From positions 1-64,000 of the forward strand of contig NZ_QEKH01000015.1 in NCBI RefSeq assembly GCF_003096415.1: DNA of 64,000 nt, written 5' to 3'. The stretch is from Victivallis vadensis (lineage in GTDB: Bacteria; Verrucomicrobiota; Lentisphaeria; Victivallales; Victivallaceae). Below, in pieces: positions 50,671 to 59,819 of this stretch; position 1 is the stretch's first letter, and each line of letters begins with the position of its first letter. The position numbers and the translations under genes are program-made. The notes beneath the pieces are model-generated. The model searched no databases, was not told the DNA's origin, and saw nothing but the letters and a program-made list of their open reading frames with translations.

Positions 50671-51357
50671 TTATTTTGCACGTGCCGGTTTTATATAGTC
50701 GTAATCGGAAAAATCGGTCCAGCGCCACGGCGACTCATCCTTGGAAAGAATCACTCCATCCCGGACGATATTGGGCTTGACCTGCAGCATCTTCGCGAAC
50801 TCCTGCCGCTGCAGGGCCAGAGTGGACCCCTTGACATTGCAATAAGCGATTCCGAGGATATTGTTGCTGCGATCAGTGAAAACCGCCTCCGCCCAGAAAG
50901 TACTCGAGGAAGCCGTACTGCTGCTGCCGCTCACCGGCAGATAACGGTCCAGAAGATGGGGAGGGATCATCATCAGGGCGACATGCCGGCGGCCGTCGAC
51001 CGGAATCGTCATGAACTCTGTCTTGCCGGTGAAAACGCACGGCACCATGCGCCCCTGGCTCTGGGCGTCAAATATCACGGTCAGCGTCAGGGTGATGTCA
51101 TCGATCCACGCATTGCGCAATTTGGAGATTTTGGGATAATATTCCACATAAAACACAACCCAGCGGTTGCGAAGCGCACCGCTGACCGAAGCCACGCTCC
51201 TGGAACTGTCTCCGCGAACCGAAGGCGTGCTCTCGCGGGAATAGGTCAGCTTCATTTTCGTGAAGAGAAACTCATCCGGCAAGACTCCGGGTGCAGCCCA
51301 AACCGTCATTCCGACAAATACAGCAGCCATCACGGACATGAGCAGTTTTTTCTTCAT
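50671..51357 (-). CDS. Amuc_1102-like secreted protein of the pilus-like locus
   Basis: From the ATG at 51357 (GGAG upstream) the protein has 228 residues. A signal peptide (LLMSVMAAVFVGMTVWA) is followed by a beta-rich domain (VVFYVEYYPKISKLRNAWIDDITLTLTVIF). Its position at the far end of the cluster corresponds to Amuc_1102. The open frame to 51450 overlaps secG antisense-free DNA but has no leader. The role is unknown; a periplasmic partner of the PilM/N/O-like proteins is likely. Confidence 0.65.
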   Translation of the reverse strand: MKKKLLMSVMAAVFVGMTVWAAPGVLPDEFLFTKMKLTYSRESTPSVRGDSSRSVASVSGALRNRWVVFYVEYYPKISKLRNAWIDDITLTLTVIFDAQSQGRMVPCVFTGKTEFMTIPVDGRRHVALMMIPPHLLDRYLPVSGSSSTASSSTFWAEAVFTDRSNNILGIAYCNVKGSTLALQRQEFAKMLQVKPNIVRDGVILSKDESPWRWTDFSDYDYIKPARAK

Positions 51358-51379
51358 CGTCGAGAAGCTCCTCCGAAAA

Positions 51380-51751
51380 TTACTTTTGCTCCGCCGCTTG
51401 CGGAGCGGCACTCTGTGCTGCGGGCGCTTCAGGCTGCGCCTCCGGTGCAACCGCGGAAGCGGATACGGCGGTACTCTCCAGCGCGGCAGTCACTCCATCC
51501 GTGGTTCCCTTGTTTACGCCATGCCCGATCAATGACGCCAAAACCAGCGTCACCAGAAAAAATACAGCCGTCATGATCACGGTGGCCTTGGTCAGATGAC
51601 TCCCGGCCTGAGCGCCGAACACAGACTCTCCCACACCGCCGAACGCGGCGCCCATTCCACCGGATTTGGAAGGCTGGACCAGAATGATCCCAATCAGAAG
51701 CAGCGCTACCACTACGACCAGCGCATACAACAAAACGGTTAAAGTCGACAT
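51380..51751 (-). CDS. secG: preprotein translocase subunit SecG
   Basis: From the ATG at 51751 the protein has 123 residues. The two SecG transmembrane helices are visible (VLLYALVVVVALLLIGIILVQ and IMTAVFFLVTLVLASLIG). Between them is the conserved loop PSKSGGMGAAFGGVGESVFG. The Ala/Pro-rich cytoplasmic tail is longer than in E. coli. SecG assists SecYEG in protein export. It follows tpiA, a gene pair found in many bacteria. Confidence 0.93.
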   Translation of the reverse strand: MSTLTVLLYALVVVVALLLIGIILVQPSKSGGMGAAFGGVGESVFGAQAGSHLTKATVIMTAVFFLVTLVLASLIGHGVNKGTTDGVTAALESTAVSASAVAPEAQPEAPAAQSAAPQAAEQK

Positions 51752-51903
51752 ATAAAGGCCCTTTAAAACTTGTCGTTTCCCGAAGCCGCCCGTCGACGGC
51801 TCCGGTTGCATTTGCAAAACTTTGATAATATTAACGCCAGCCGCAGCAAAAGTCAACCCCCAACTGCCGCCAATGCGTCAATATTATCGATATTTTTGCG
51901 AAA

Positions 51904-52674
51904 TTACCCGGCAATCGCGTTGTGAATCAGCGCGGAGAAGCTATCCGCCTTCAGAGCGGCGCCGCCGATCAGGCCGCCGTCGATGTTCGGCTGAGCGACC
52001 AGTTCCTTCGCATTTTCGGCCTTCATGCTGCCGCCGTACTGGATCCGGACGCCTTCACCGATCTCTTTACCGAACATATCGTTCAGGGTACAACGGATGT
52101 AGTTGTGGGTTTCTTCCGCAATTTCCGGAGTCGCGGTCTTGCCGGTGCCGATCGCCCAGACCGGCTCATAGGCGATCACGACCTTGGCCATATCTTCCTT
52201 GCTCAAACCGGCCAGTCCGCCTTCGAGCTGGGTGAACAGGACCTTTTCGGTCTTGCCGGTTTCGCGCTCTTCCAGAAGCTCGCCGACGCAGACGATCGGC
52301 TTGAGGCCGGCGGCCAGGGCGGCCTTCAGGCGTTTATTGACGGTTTCGTCGGTTTCGCCGAAATACTGGCGGCGCTCGCTGTGGCCGAGAATCACATATT
52401 CCACACCGAGTTCCTTCAGCATCGCCGCGGAAATTTCGCCGGTGAACGCGCCGCTTTCCGCCCAGTGGACGTTCTGCGCGCCGACCTTGATATTGCTGCC
52501 CTTGACCGCATCGATCACGGCGGCCAGCGTGGTGAAGGTCGGGCAGACCACGATGTCGGCGACATCCGGGCAGACATCGGCGACCAGCGGCTTCAGGGCA
52601 TCCACCAGCGCCTTGCCTTCGGCGGCGGTTTTATTCATTTTCCAGTTACCGGCGATAATTACTTTACGGCTCAT
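51904..52674 (-). CDS. tpiA: triosephosphate isomerase
   Basis: The 256-residue protein is standard length with all catalytic motifs. These are GNWKMN with Lys12, VILGHSERR with the catalytic His, and VIAYEPVWAIGTG with the catalytic Glu. The phosphate-binding loops are IQYGGSMKAEN and GGLIGGAAL. It interconverts glyceraldehyde 3-phosphate and dihydroxyacetone phosphate in glycolysis. It is located directly upstream of secG on the minus strand. Confidence 0.97.
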   Translation of the reverse strand: MSRKVIIAGNWKMNKTAAEGKALVDALKPLVADVCPDVADIVVCPTFTTLAAVIDAVKGSNIKVGAQNVHWAESGAFTGEISAAMLKELGVEYVILGHSERRQYFGETDETVNKRLKAALAAGLKPIVCVGELLEERETGKTEKVLFTQLEGGLAGLSKEDMAKVVIAYEPVWAIGTGKTATPEIAEETHNYIRCTLNDMFGKEIGEGVRIQYGGSMKAENAKELVAQPNIDGGLIGGAALKADSFSALIHNAIAG

Positions 52675-52827
52675 TTCTATGATTCCTCTCGAAAATTAGT
52701 AAAAAGATAATCAGTTCTGGCGCTTGATCGCCATCGGAGAACATATCACCAAAAAACTTATTTTGCAAATCCGCTGCTTATTCCGGTTGAAACAATCGGC
52801 AAAAAAACTGACCGGACGGCATCCCCC

Positions 52828-53247
52828 CTATTGCCGTTTCACCGTGACGGCGGAGGCGTTCAACGTCTTTTTCCACACGATTCCCAGCCCGATCCAGCCG
52901 GATACATCTTCCCGGAGCCGGACATCCTCTACGCCGTCCGCATTGTCCTTCGCGCACTGCCGGTCGAGCATCCGGAACATGTATTTATCTTCCAGATTAT
53001 CGGAAAACAGATTGTAGGCGCCATGGTTCGGAAATGAGACGGAACCGCTCCACAGCGGAATCCAGTACAGCAAATAAAATCCGGTGTTGGCCGCTTTCAG
53101 GTTGGTCACCACCGGGTTGCCGCCCTCACTCTGCTGCCCGGGAAGCGCCGGAGTGCTCTGCATCACCGACGTCGTACAGCCGCCGGCGAATACCAGCGCA
53201 ATCATGCAGAAAAGCCCGAACCGTCTCCCGATTCCCGTGATTTTCAT
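52828..53247 (-). CDS. hypothetical lipoprotein
   Basis: The 139-residue protein has a lipoprotein signal (LFCMIALVFAGGC, acylated Cys24). A Ser/Thr/Pro linker is followed by a compact domain (FYLLYWIPLWSGSVSFPNHGAYNLFSDN; CAKDNADGVEDVRLREDVSG). I do not recognise a named family, though the middle block looks like small outer-membrane lipoproteins of PVC bacteria. GGAGA precedes the ATG. It is divergent from the secretin-like pair that starts at 53448. Confidence 0.65.
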   Translation of the reverse strand: MKITGIGRRFGLFCMIALVFAGGCTTSVMQSTPALPGQQSEGGNPVVTNLKAANTGFYLLYWIPLWSGSVSFPNHGAYNLFSDNLEDKYMFRMLDRQCAKDNADGVEDVRLREDVSGWIGLGIVWKKTLNASAVTVKRQ

Positions 53248-53447
53248 CTTCCATCTCCTTGCACATATTCCGGAAAAACCGTCAAAAACACCTTTTAATT
53301 TAAACCGTTGATTCCGTTTTTACAAGCCCCCGGGTTTAATAAAGACATCTCACGAAATCCTTACAATATTCAAACAATCCACTCCTATATTAGAAAGCGA
53401 AATCAAAACAGGCAGTCCCCGAGTCCACCAACAGAAAGGATATTGAT

Positions 53448-54956
53448 ATGAACCGAACAGCCGCGGCCCTCCTGCTGGGAGCCGGCCTCCTGCAGGCCGT
53501 CTGCGCCGCCCCGGCGGAAAACGTCCGAACCATCCGCCTGATCCAGGATGACGCCCAGGATTACATGGTTTCCAAGATTTTCGAGCTGAAATACCTGATG
53601 GCCAATGATGTGACTCCATTCGTGCTCGGCATCGTCAAACGCTACAACCACCTCTCCACCGTCACCCGGATCAACTACAAAGCGGGGAAACAGCAGCTTC
53701 TCGCCGTCAGCTGCCCGGTCAGAATGATGCCTTACGTCGACGAGATGATCCGGCTCCTCGACCGGCCGTCCCGGATCGCGGGCAAAGCGCCGGGCGATCC
53801 GATCCGGGGCACCGGCTCCACCCGCGCCGTCTATCCGGCGAAATTCCGCGCCGCTCAGGTGATGGTCGACATCATGACCGGCAGCGGCATCAACAGCGGC
53901 AAAGATTCCTATGTCGGCTACGATCCGACGACCAACCTGATCTACTGGAAAGACGACCTCAACAAAAGCGACGATATGCTGAAATATCTCGCCTGGCTCG
54001 ACCGGCCGATTCCGATGGCGAATCTCTCCTTCACCGTCTATGAGGTGCGCGACAGCATCCTGCGCGATCTCGGGATCGACTATCTCGGCTGGCGCAACGG
54101 GCCGGGCCTCAACCTCTTTCAGGCAGGCATGGACGCGCTGTCGCTCTCCTCAGGCGGCAGCAGCGCGGTCAATGCGGCCAGCGGCGCTTTCGGCGGATTC
54201 TTTTTCGCGCCGCAGTTCGACGCCAGTTTCATCCGGATTCTCCAGCAGGACGGTTTGGCGAACATCGCGAACACCGCGAGCCTGACCGTCGCCAACAGCG
54301 ACTCGGCCGTCTACAGCATCGGCTTCCACCCGGAATCGCAGGCGATCTTCAAGCGGGACAATGATCAGCTTCAGGTCGGCGTCTCCGGACTCGGCATGCA
54401 GGGGGGAGTCAAGCCGCCTGAATCTTCGACCGGAGCCGAAAATCCGCTTCTCACCGGCTCCGCCCCTCCGCCGCCGCTGGCGCTGTCGGTCACCGCACCG
54501 CGCATCTGCTTCCGCGGCGAGGCCGATGCCAGAACCGGACAGGTTCCTTACCGGCTTTCCGACTACAATACCACGGTCAACGCCCTGGTCACATTCAATT
54601 ATAAGATTCAGGTCGCCGACGTCGTGGAACGCAACAACTACGGTGCCGAACTGGCCGAGATCGACCAGCTTTCCGGCGACTGCAACCTGCTCTCCGGCGA
54701 GGAAAAGATTCTGACCATGTGGCATAAGGAAAGCGAGGTGGAACAGACCATCGGAGTTCCGTTCCTCTCCGAAATCCCGATCCTGAAGCATCTCTTTTCC
54801 ACCACGACCATCAACCGGGAAAAAACCTGGTATTTTGTGACCGTCCGTACCGTGCTCGCCCACCCGGAAAGCCTCCCTCCGGCTTACGGCGGCCAGCTTC
54901 AGGCGTTTGAATCCATCTCTCCGGCGGCCGCGGCGGTCAGCTCCAACCAACTGTAA
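53448..54956 (+). CDS. secretin-like protein, first of a second pair
   Basis: The 502-residue protein has a signal peptide (AAALLLGAGLLQAVCA) and an N-domain (IFELKYLMANDVTPFVLGIVKRY). A short secretin-like beta domain ends GVPFLSEIPILKHLFSTTTINREKTWYFVTVRTVL, the VPxLxxIPxLxxLF signature of secretins. It is shorter than the PilQ-type proteins at 41-46 kb and has no TPR region. It forms a two-gene unit with the next gene (12-bp gap). No platform, ATPase or pilin genes lie next to it. Confidence 0.7.
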   Translation: MNRTAAALLLGAGLLQAVCAAPAENVRTIRLIQDDAQDYMVSKIFELKYLMANDVTPFVLGIVKRYNHLSTVTRINYKAGKQQLLAVSCPVRMMPYVDEMIRLLDRPSRIAGKAPGDPIRGTGSTRAVYPAKFRAAQVMVDIMTGSGINSGKDSYVGYDPTTNLIYWKDDLNKSDDMLKYLAWLDRPIPMANLSFTVYEVRDSILRDLGIDYLGWRNGPGLNLFQAGMDALSLSSGGSSAVNAASGAFGGFFFAPQFDASFIRILQQDGLANIANTASLTVANSDSAVYSIGFHPESQAIFKRDNDQLQVGVSGLGMQGGVKPPESSTGAENPLLTGSAPPPPLALSVTAPRICFRGEADARTGQVPYRLSDYNTTVNALVTFNYKIQVADVVERNNYGAELAEIDQLSGDCNLLSGEEKILTMWHKESEVEQTIGVPFLSEIPILKHLFSTTTINREKTWYFVTVRTVLAHPESLPPAYGGQLQAFESISPAAAAVSSNQL

Positions 54957-54968
54957 GGTGCTTCAACC

Positions 54969-56633
54969 ATGAAAAAGATTCTTCTGCTTCCCCTCTCCGG
55001 CCTCATCGCCATCGCCACCGCCGCCGCGCCGGGCGATTCCGCCTCGGCTCCGCTCTACACCAGCAACACCTTCACGCCGTCGCCGGGCATCCCGCGCGAC
55101 AAGAACAACGCGCCGACCGCCAGCTACATGGATTCGCAGGTGCAGGCCCAGTTGCGGGTCGATCTCGACAGGGACACCGATGCAGTTCACTTCATCCGCG
55201 ACAACAACGATCCAAGGGTGATCACCAAAACCTATCTGCTCAAGCACGTGCATCCGTATGCGGTGCGTTCGCTGCTGCGGGACGCGATCACCACCAAACG
55301 GGTCGACGCCAGCTACACCGGCGTGGAAACCATCCTGTTTGAAGACGGCACCGCGCTGCTGTTCGTTTCCGCCGAAGAATACCGGTTCAAGGACCATGAA
55401 AACGGCATGGGGATCGATTCGCTGGTCGCCAGGCTCGACCAGCCCGGCATGTTGAACAGTTCCGGGCAGCCCAAATTTGTATATTTTCCGGCCAACGTCC
55501 CGGCCGCGACCCTGATGCCGATGATCGAAAAGGTCGGCATGAACGTGAAGGACGACGAAGCCGAACTGATCGGCGGCAAGGACAAGGTCAAGCTCGATCC
55601 CGACCTGAACTGCCTTTTCTTCAACACCGCCAATTATTCGCGCAAAAACATCGAGGAGATGCTCCGCAAATACGACGTCCCCCTCCCCGAAATCAAAATC
55701 AAGCTGAACGTCTATGAGCTTTATTCGGAAAACGACGACAAGCTCGGCGTCGACTTTCAGGCGTGGAAAAACAACGAAGGCACCGATTTCTTCAGCGTCG
55801 GCGGCCGCTTCCGCGACAACTGGGCGGCCACCTACGGCGGCACCATGGCCCGGCCGCAAGGCTCCGAACGGACCAGTTTCTACAACTTCAACCCGAAGTG
55901 GAACACCCGTTACCTCGACTTCCTGACCTCGAAGGGAAAGGCGAAAATCGCCTATTCCGGCGAAGTGACCGTCCGGCAGAACACCACCTCCACGCTGTCG
56001 CGCACCACCCAGATTTTCTACACCGACACCACCGTCCCGCCGGACGACACGCAGGAAACCATCGACAACTGGTTCACCCGCCCGCTCGACAATGCGCTGC
56101 AGGCCCTTGGCAGGGAGTCACCCGGCAACGATATCCGGATCGGCAAGGACAATCAGCAGAATGTGACCAGAGCCCCGCAATCCTTTGGTTTCATCATGAC
56201 CGTCAAAGCCGGCTCGATCGCGCCGGAAGCCGCCATTCTGCAGATCAGCCTCGACAACTCCTCGCTGATCGGCTACCAGTCCAGCGGCGCGCCGCGCATC
56301 CAAAAGGGAAACACCATCCGCAACAGTGTGATGATTTCCACCAAGCGGAACGAGTTCGTGATCGGCGGACTCGAAAAGCGGGAAGTAGTACGCGGCTCCA
56401 CCGGCGTTCCCTACCTGAAGGATATCCCCGGCCTCGGATACCTCTTTCAGGTGGAATCCGAGTCCACCCGCAAATCGCAGCTCGTCGTCGCCGCCCAGTG
56501 CGAATATGTCTACCCCGAAAGTATCTCGCCGGAGGAATATGACAAGCTGATCCGCTCCATCCGCACCCGCACCGCCGATGCGGGCGGACGCAATCACTAC
56601 TTTTTCAATCAGTACCTGCTCGACCGGCAATAA
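54969..56633 (+). CDS. secretin-like protein, second of the pair
   Basis: The 554-residue protein has a signal peptide (ILLLPLSGLIAIATAAA). Secretin N-type modules follow (YLLKHVHPYAVRSLLRDAI; FVYFPANVPAATLMPMIEKVG), then a C-terminal domain ending STGVPYLKDIPGLGYLFQVESESTRKSQLVVAAQ. It could form a mixed ring or a paired ring with the upstream protein. Structured noncoding repeats begin 40 bp after its stop. Confidence 0.7.
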   Translation: MKKILLLPLSGLIAIATAAAPGDSASAPLYTSNTFTPSPGIPRDKNNAPTASYMDSQVQAQLRVDLDRDTDAVHFIRDNNDPRVITKTYLLKHVHPYAVRSLLRDAITTKRVDASYTGVETILFEDGTALLFVSAEEYRFKDHENGMGIDSLVARLDQPGMLNSSGQPKFVYFPANVPAATLMPMIEKVGMNVKDDEAELIGGKDKVKLDPDLNCLFFNTANYSRKNIEEMLRKYDVPLPEIKIKLNVYELYSENDDKLGVDFQAWKNNEGTDFFSVGGRFRDNWAATYGGTMARPQGSERTSFYNFNPKWNTRYLDFLTSKGKAKIAYSGEVTVRQNTTSTLSRTTQIFYTDTTVPPDDTQETIDNWFTRPLDNALQALGRESPGNDIRIGKDNQQNVTRAPQSFGFIMTVKAGSIAPEAAILQISLDNSSLIGYQSSGAPRIQKGNTIRNSVMISTKRNEFVIGGLEKREVVRGSTGVPYLKDIPGLGYLFQVESESTRKSQLVVAAQCEYVYPESISPEEYDKLIRSIRTRTADAGGRNHYFFNQYLLDRQ

Positions 56634-56686
56634 TGCAGACCGGCGGGCAGCCGGGCGGCAAGGTGGCGGCAAGGTGCCGCTGCCGG

Positions 56687-57178
56687 GTGCCGCTGCCGGG
56701 GGCGCACGCCAATGCCCCTACGGGGGGCGTGCGGCGGCTGGCACTGGTGAGCCGTGGTTGGTCGGCATATCACCTTACGCGATGCACAAATAAGGCCGAA
56801 TCGCCGTTTTCGCGGCGCACAACAAGCGCGGTCAGCGCCGCGGCGGCAAGGTGCCGCTGCCGGGGGCGCACGCCAATGCCCCTACGGGGGGCGTGCGGCG
56901 GCTGGCACTGGTGAGCCGTGGTTGGTCGGCATATCACCTTACGCGGCGCACAAATAAGGCCGAATCGCCGTTTTCGCGGCGCACAACAAGCGCGGTCAGC
57001 GCCGCGGCGGCAAGGTGCCGCTGCCGGGTGCGCACGCCAATGCCCCTACGGGGGGCGTGCGGCGGCTGGCACTGGTGAGCCGTGGTTGGTCGGCATATCA
57101 CCTTACGCGATGCACAAATAAGGCCGAATCGCCGTTTTCGCGGCGCACAACAAGCGCGGTCAGCGCCGCGAACGAATG
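56687..57178 (+). repeat. structured repeat family A, tandem array of three 164-bp units
   Basis: Units start at 56687, 56851 and 57015, each with GTGCCGCTGCCGGG. They are almost identical, differing at a few positions such as CGATGCAC/CGGCGCAC. Each unit holds GCACGCC-AATG-CCCC-TAC-GGGG-GGCGTGC, CGGCT/AGCCG, CCTTA/TAAGG and GCCG/CGGC stems. The third unit runs into the conserved downstream block shared with the copy at 63257. Confidence 0.85.
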
Positions 57179-57310
57179 TGAGGGAATTATTTTGCTGCCG
57201 CAAAATAACGAGGAACGATAGTGACGAAGCCGAACGTAGAGAGCGAAGCCCCTCCGGCGTAGTGAGCGCAGCGAACGCTGAGGAGTTGGCCGCCGCAGGC
57301 GGACAAGTAA
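57179..57310 (+). repeat. family A downstream block (array copy)
   Basis: The block is conserved with 63417-63560. It starts CGAACGAATGTGAGGG, then the hairpin TTATTTTGC-TGCC-GCAAAATAA, then GACGAAGCCGAACG, CGAAGCCCCTCCGGC and CAGCGAACGCTG. It ends with the hairpin CCGCC-GCA-GGCGG (57290-57302) and ACAAGTAAGC. Confidence 0.8.
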
Positions 57311-57498
57311 GCGGCGAAGCCGCGCCCGCGAGCGGAAGTGCTCCGCAACCGGACCGGCCTCAGCCACCGGCGAGGGGGTCCGGGGGACGTGCGCGACGTC
57401 CCCCGGAGCCATCCGCAGGCCGGAGGTGCGGTACTCACTACCCTCCGGGCCCCCTGCCTGTTCTTGATGCAATGCAAAGCCGGGTATAACACTCACGT

Positions 57499-57548
57499 GC
57501 GACTGGAAAGCGGAGATGAATCTCCGCACTCCAAAGACGCTTTGCGTC
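57499..57548 (+). repeat. structured repeat family C, copy 3
   Basis: GCGACTGGAAAGC, the perfect hairpin GCGGAGAT-GA-ATCTCCGC (57510-57527), CACTCCAAA and the hairpin GACGC-TTT-GCGTC (57536-57548). The same layout is present at 37496. Confidence 0.65.
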
Positions 57549-57574
57549 GCGGGAGCAAGCTCTGCGAATGCCGG

Positions 57575-58294
57575 TCAGCGGCGGTTTCCGAAAATGCGGA
57601 GCAGGAAAAGGAACAGGTTGATGAAGTCGAGGTAAAGCTCGAGCGCGCCGAAGATCGCGACTTTTTTACCGGTTTCGGCATCAAACTGCCCCTCGCCGAC
57701 GGCGAGCGACATCAGTTTGATCTTCTGCATATCCCAGGCGGTGAGGCCGGTGAACAGAACCACGCCGCAAATGCTGATCAGCAACGAAAACGTCGAATTC
57801 GCCCAGAACATATTGATCAGCATCGCGACGATCAACCCCCACAACGCCATGCCGCACATGCCGCCGATTCCGGAGAGATCTTTCTTCGTCACATAACCGA
57901 AGGCGCCGACGCCGCCGAACATCAGGCTGGTCGTGAAAAACGTGCGGTAGATTGCAGCCGGTTCATAGGCCATGAAAATCCATGACAGGGTCACGCCGTT
58001 GAGCGCGGCGAACAGCGCGAATCCGAGACCGGCGACGAAACTTGAAATCTTGTTGATCGCGGCGGAAAGGCCGATCACCAGCAGGACTTCCACGATCAGC
58101 AGTCCCAGGAACGCACCGCGGTTCTGGATCACGAAATCCTGCATGGTGGAGTTGGCGATCGCGTAACTGATCCCGGCGGTCAACGCAAGACCTCCGGTCA
58201 TCCAGCCGAATACTCGGTTCACGAAACCGGCCTGGGTCAGTTGCGCTTCCTGACCGATGGCGGCGGGAGCGCGTTCATAAGATCTGTCGTTCAT
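57575..58294 (-). CDS. Bax inhibitor-1/YccA family membrane protein
   Basis: The 239-residue protein has a polar N-terminus and seven predicted transmembrane helices. It carries VFGWMTGGLALTAGISYAI, LNGVTLSWIF (the BI-1 LNG/TLS block), the last-helix-pair region TGLTAWDMQKIK and LELYLDFINLFLFLLRIFG with the conserved acidic residue. Members are inner-membrane proteins linked to calcium or proton leak and to stress responses. It is monocistronic. Its transcript would read into the structured repeat DNA at 57.5 kb. Confidence 0.93.
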   Translation of the reverse strand: MNDRSYERAPAAIGQEAQLTQAGFVNRVFGWMTGGLALTAGISYAIANSTMQDFVIQNRGAFLGLLIVEVLLVIGLSAAINKISSFVAGLGFALFAALNGVTLSWIFMAYEPAAIYRTFFTTSLMFGGVGAFGYVTKKDLSGIGGMCGMALWGLIVAMLINMFWANSTFSLLISICGVVLFTGLTAWDMQKIKLMSLAVGEGQFDAETGKKVAIFGALELYLDFINLFLFLLRIFGNRR

Positions 58295-58361
58295 GGTAAA
58301 ATCTCCTCTTTCATTGTGTCGATGTTATTACAATACATCAACTTTGCGAAATTCCAAGCCG

Positions 58362-59819
58362 CTAACCGAGAGCGGCGAGAATCTTTTCCGCCAGCGCCTC
58401 GCCGATTCCCGGAACTTTTTCGGCAATTTCGTCCGGCGTGGCCTTTTTCAGGGCGCGCAAAGAGCCGAATGCGCGCAGCAGTTGCTTCTTGCGGGTGTCG
58501 CCGATTCCCTGAATTTCATCAAGGCGGGACTGCTCGATCCGCTTGTTCCGCAGTTCGCGGTGATAGGTGATCGCGAAACGGTGCGCTTCATCGCGAAGCG
58601 CCTGCAGCATCCGCAGCGCCGGATTGTGACGGTCCAGCACCACCGGTTCGCTGCGGCCGGGCAGATAGATCTCCTCGTTCCGCTTCGCAAGGCCGATCAC
58701 CGGCAGCGGCGGGCAGCCGATTTCCACCAGCGCGTCGATCGCACTGGAGAGCTGCCCCTTGCCGCCGTCGACCATCACCAGGTCGGGCAGCGGCCGCTTC
58801 TCCTCCAGCAGCCGCCCGAAATGGCGGACCAGCACTTCGTGCATCATCGCGAAATCGTCGCTCTGGTGGACGGTGCGGATTTTGAAGCGGCGGTAGTTGT
58901 CCCGGTCCGGCCTGCCCTCCTTGAAGGCCACCAGGCTCGCCACCGCCAGTTTGCCGAGGATGTTGGAGATGTCAAAACCGATGATCCGGCTGGGGAGCTT
59001 CTCCAGCCCGAGCGCCTCGCCGAGCGCCCGGACGGCGGCCATGCCGGGGGCGGTGCCCGGCAGTTCGGGACGCTCGAATATGCGGTTCCTTTTCCCGAAT
59101 ACCGCTTCCAGATTGGTCAGCACATCGCGCAGATGGGCGGCTTTTTCAAACCGCTGCTCCATCGCCGCCGCCGTCATCTTCTCCCTGATCGCGGCGGTCA
59201 GTTCGGCGATGTCGCCGTTCAACACCGCGACCGCCTGCTCCACCCGCTCCCGGTATTCCTCCGGCGTCACCGCGCCGGTGCAGGGGGCGCAGCAATCCTT
59301 CACGATCCGTTTCAGGCAGCGTTTGCGGGTCTCCTCATCGGGTTCGGAATCGCGGCAGGCGCGCAGCCCGAAATGGGCGAGCAGGAATTCAAGGGTCATC
59401 TTCAGCGCGCCCCCTTTCGGGAACGGCCCGAAATACTGCGCGCCGTCGTTTTTCTTCAGCCGTGCCAGCTTCAGAGTCGGAAACTTCTCATGCCAGTCGA
59501 TCTTGAGCAGCAGATATCGCTTGTCGTCGCGCATCAGCACATTGTAATGCGGCGCGAAATCCTTGATCAGCCGGGATTCGAGGATCAGCGCCTCGTCTTC
59601 GGTGCGGACCACCTCGTAGGACCAGTCGGAAATCGAATTGATCAGCGACCGCAGCTTCGCGTCGGCGCGCACCACCCGGGAGGGCTGGAAATACGAACTC
59701 ATCCGCCGCCGCAGGTTGGCCGCCTTGCCGACGTAGATCACCTTGCCGAACCGGTCGCGATAGACGTACACGCCCGGTTTGGCCGGTATTTCCGACGGAT
59801 GAAATTCACTTTTGTCCAT
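58362..59819 (-). CDS. uvrC: UvrABC system protein C (excinuclease nuclease subunit), short form
   Basis: From the ATG at 59819 the protein has 485 residues, against about 610 in E. coli. The GIY-YIG nuclease domain is KPGVYVYRDRFGKVIYVGKAANLRRR. A short UVR motif region follows (MEQRFEKAAHLRDVL). The RNase H-like C-nuclease is IIGFDISNILG, with DLVMVDGGKGQL carrying the acidic residues. A tandem helix-hairpin-helix ends the chain (IQGIGDTRKKQLLRAF; VPGIGEALAEKIL). It cuts both sides of a lesion after UvrB. The shortness comes from compact linkers; all nuclease domains are present. Confidence 0.95.
   Translation of the reverse strand: MDKSEFHPSEIPAKPGVYVYRDRFGKVIYVGKAANLRRRMSSYFQPSRVVRADAKLRSLINSISDWSYEVVRTEDEALILESRLIKDFAPHYNVLMRDDKRYLLLKIDWHEKFPTLKLARLKKNDGAQYFGPFPKGGALKMTLEFLLAHFGLRACRDSEPDEETRKRCLKRIVKDCCAPCTGAVTPEEYRERVEQAVAVLNGDIAELTAAIREKMTAAAMEQRFEKAAHLRDVLTNLEAVFGKRNRIFERPELPGTAPGMAAVRALGEALGLEKLPSRIIGFDISNILGKLAVASLVAFKEGRPDRDNYRRFKIRTVHQSDDFAMMHEVLVRHFGRLLEEKRPLPDLVMVDGGKGQLSSAIDALVEIGCPPLPVIGLAKRNEEIYLPGRSEPVVLDRHNPALRMLQALRDEAHRFAITYHRELRNKRIEQSRLDEIQGIGDTRKKQLLRAFGSLRALKKATPDEIAEKVPGIGEALAEKILAALG

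Larger units (their letters stand above)
56634..57574. other. 0.94-kb noncoding region with repeat family A array and a family C copy
   Basis: There is no gene between the secretin-like pair and the convergent BI-1 gene. The region contains the 164-bp tandem array, the conserved downstream block to about 57310, a G/C-rich stretch with more hairpins (GGGGGACGTGCGCGACGTCCCCC at about 57381-57403) and a family C copy at 57499. Short open frames recur in register with the array and are treated as artefacts. Confidence 0.7.

Noticed and set aside
56754-57221. Short open frames recurring every 164 bp in the tandem array
   Set aside because: They repeat only because the DNA repeats. They have no ribosome-binding sites, contain frame-breaking differences in the 63-kb copy, and variation follows stems rather than codons.
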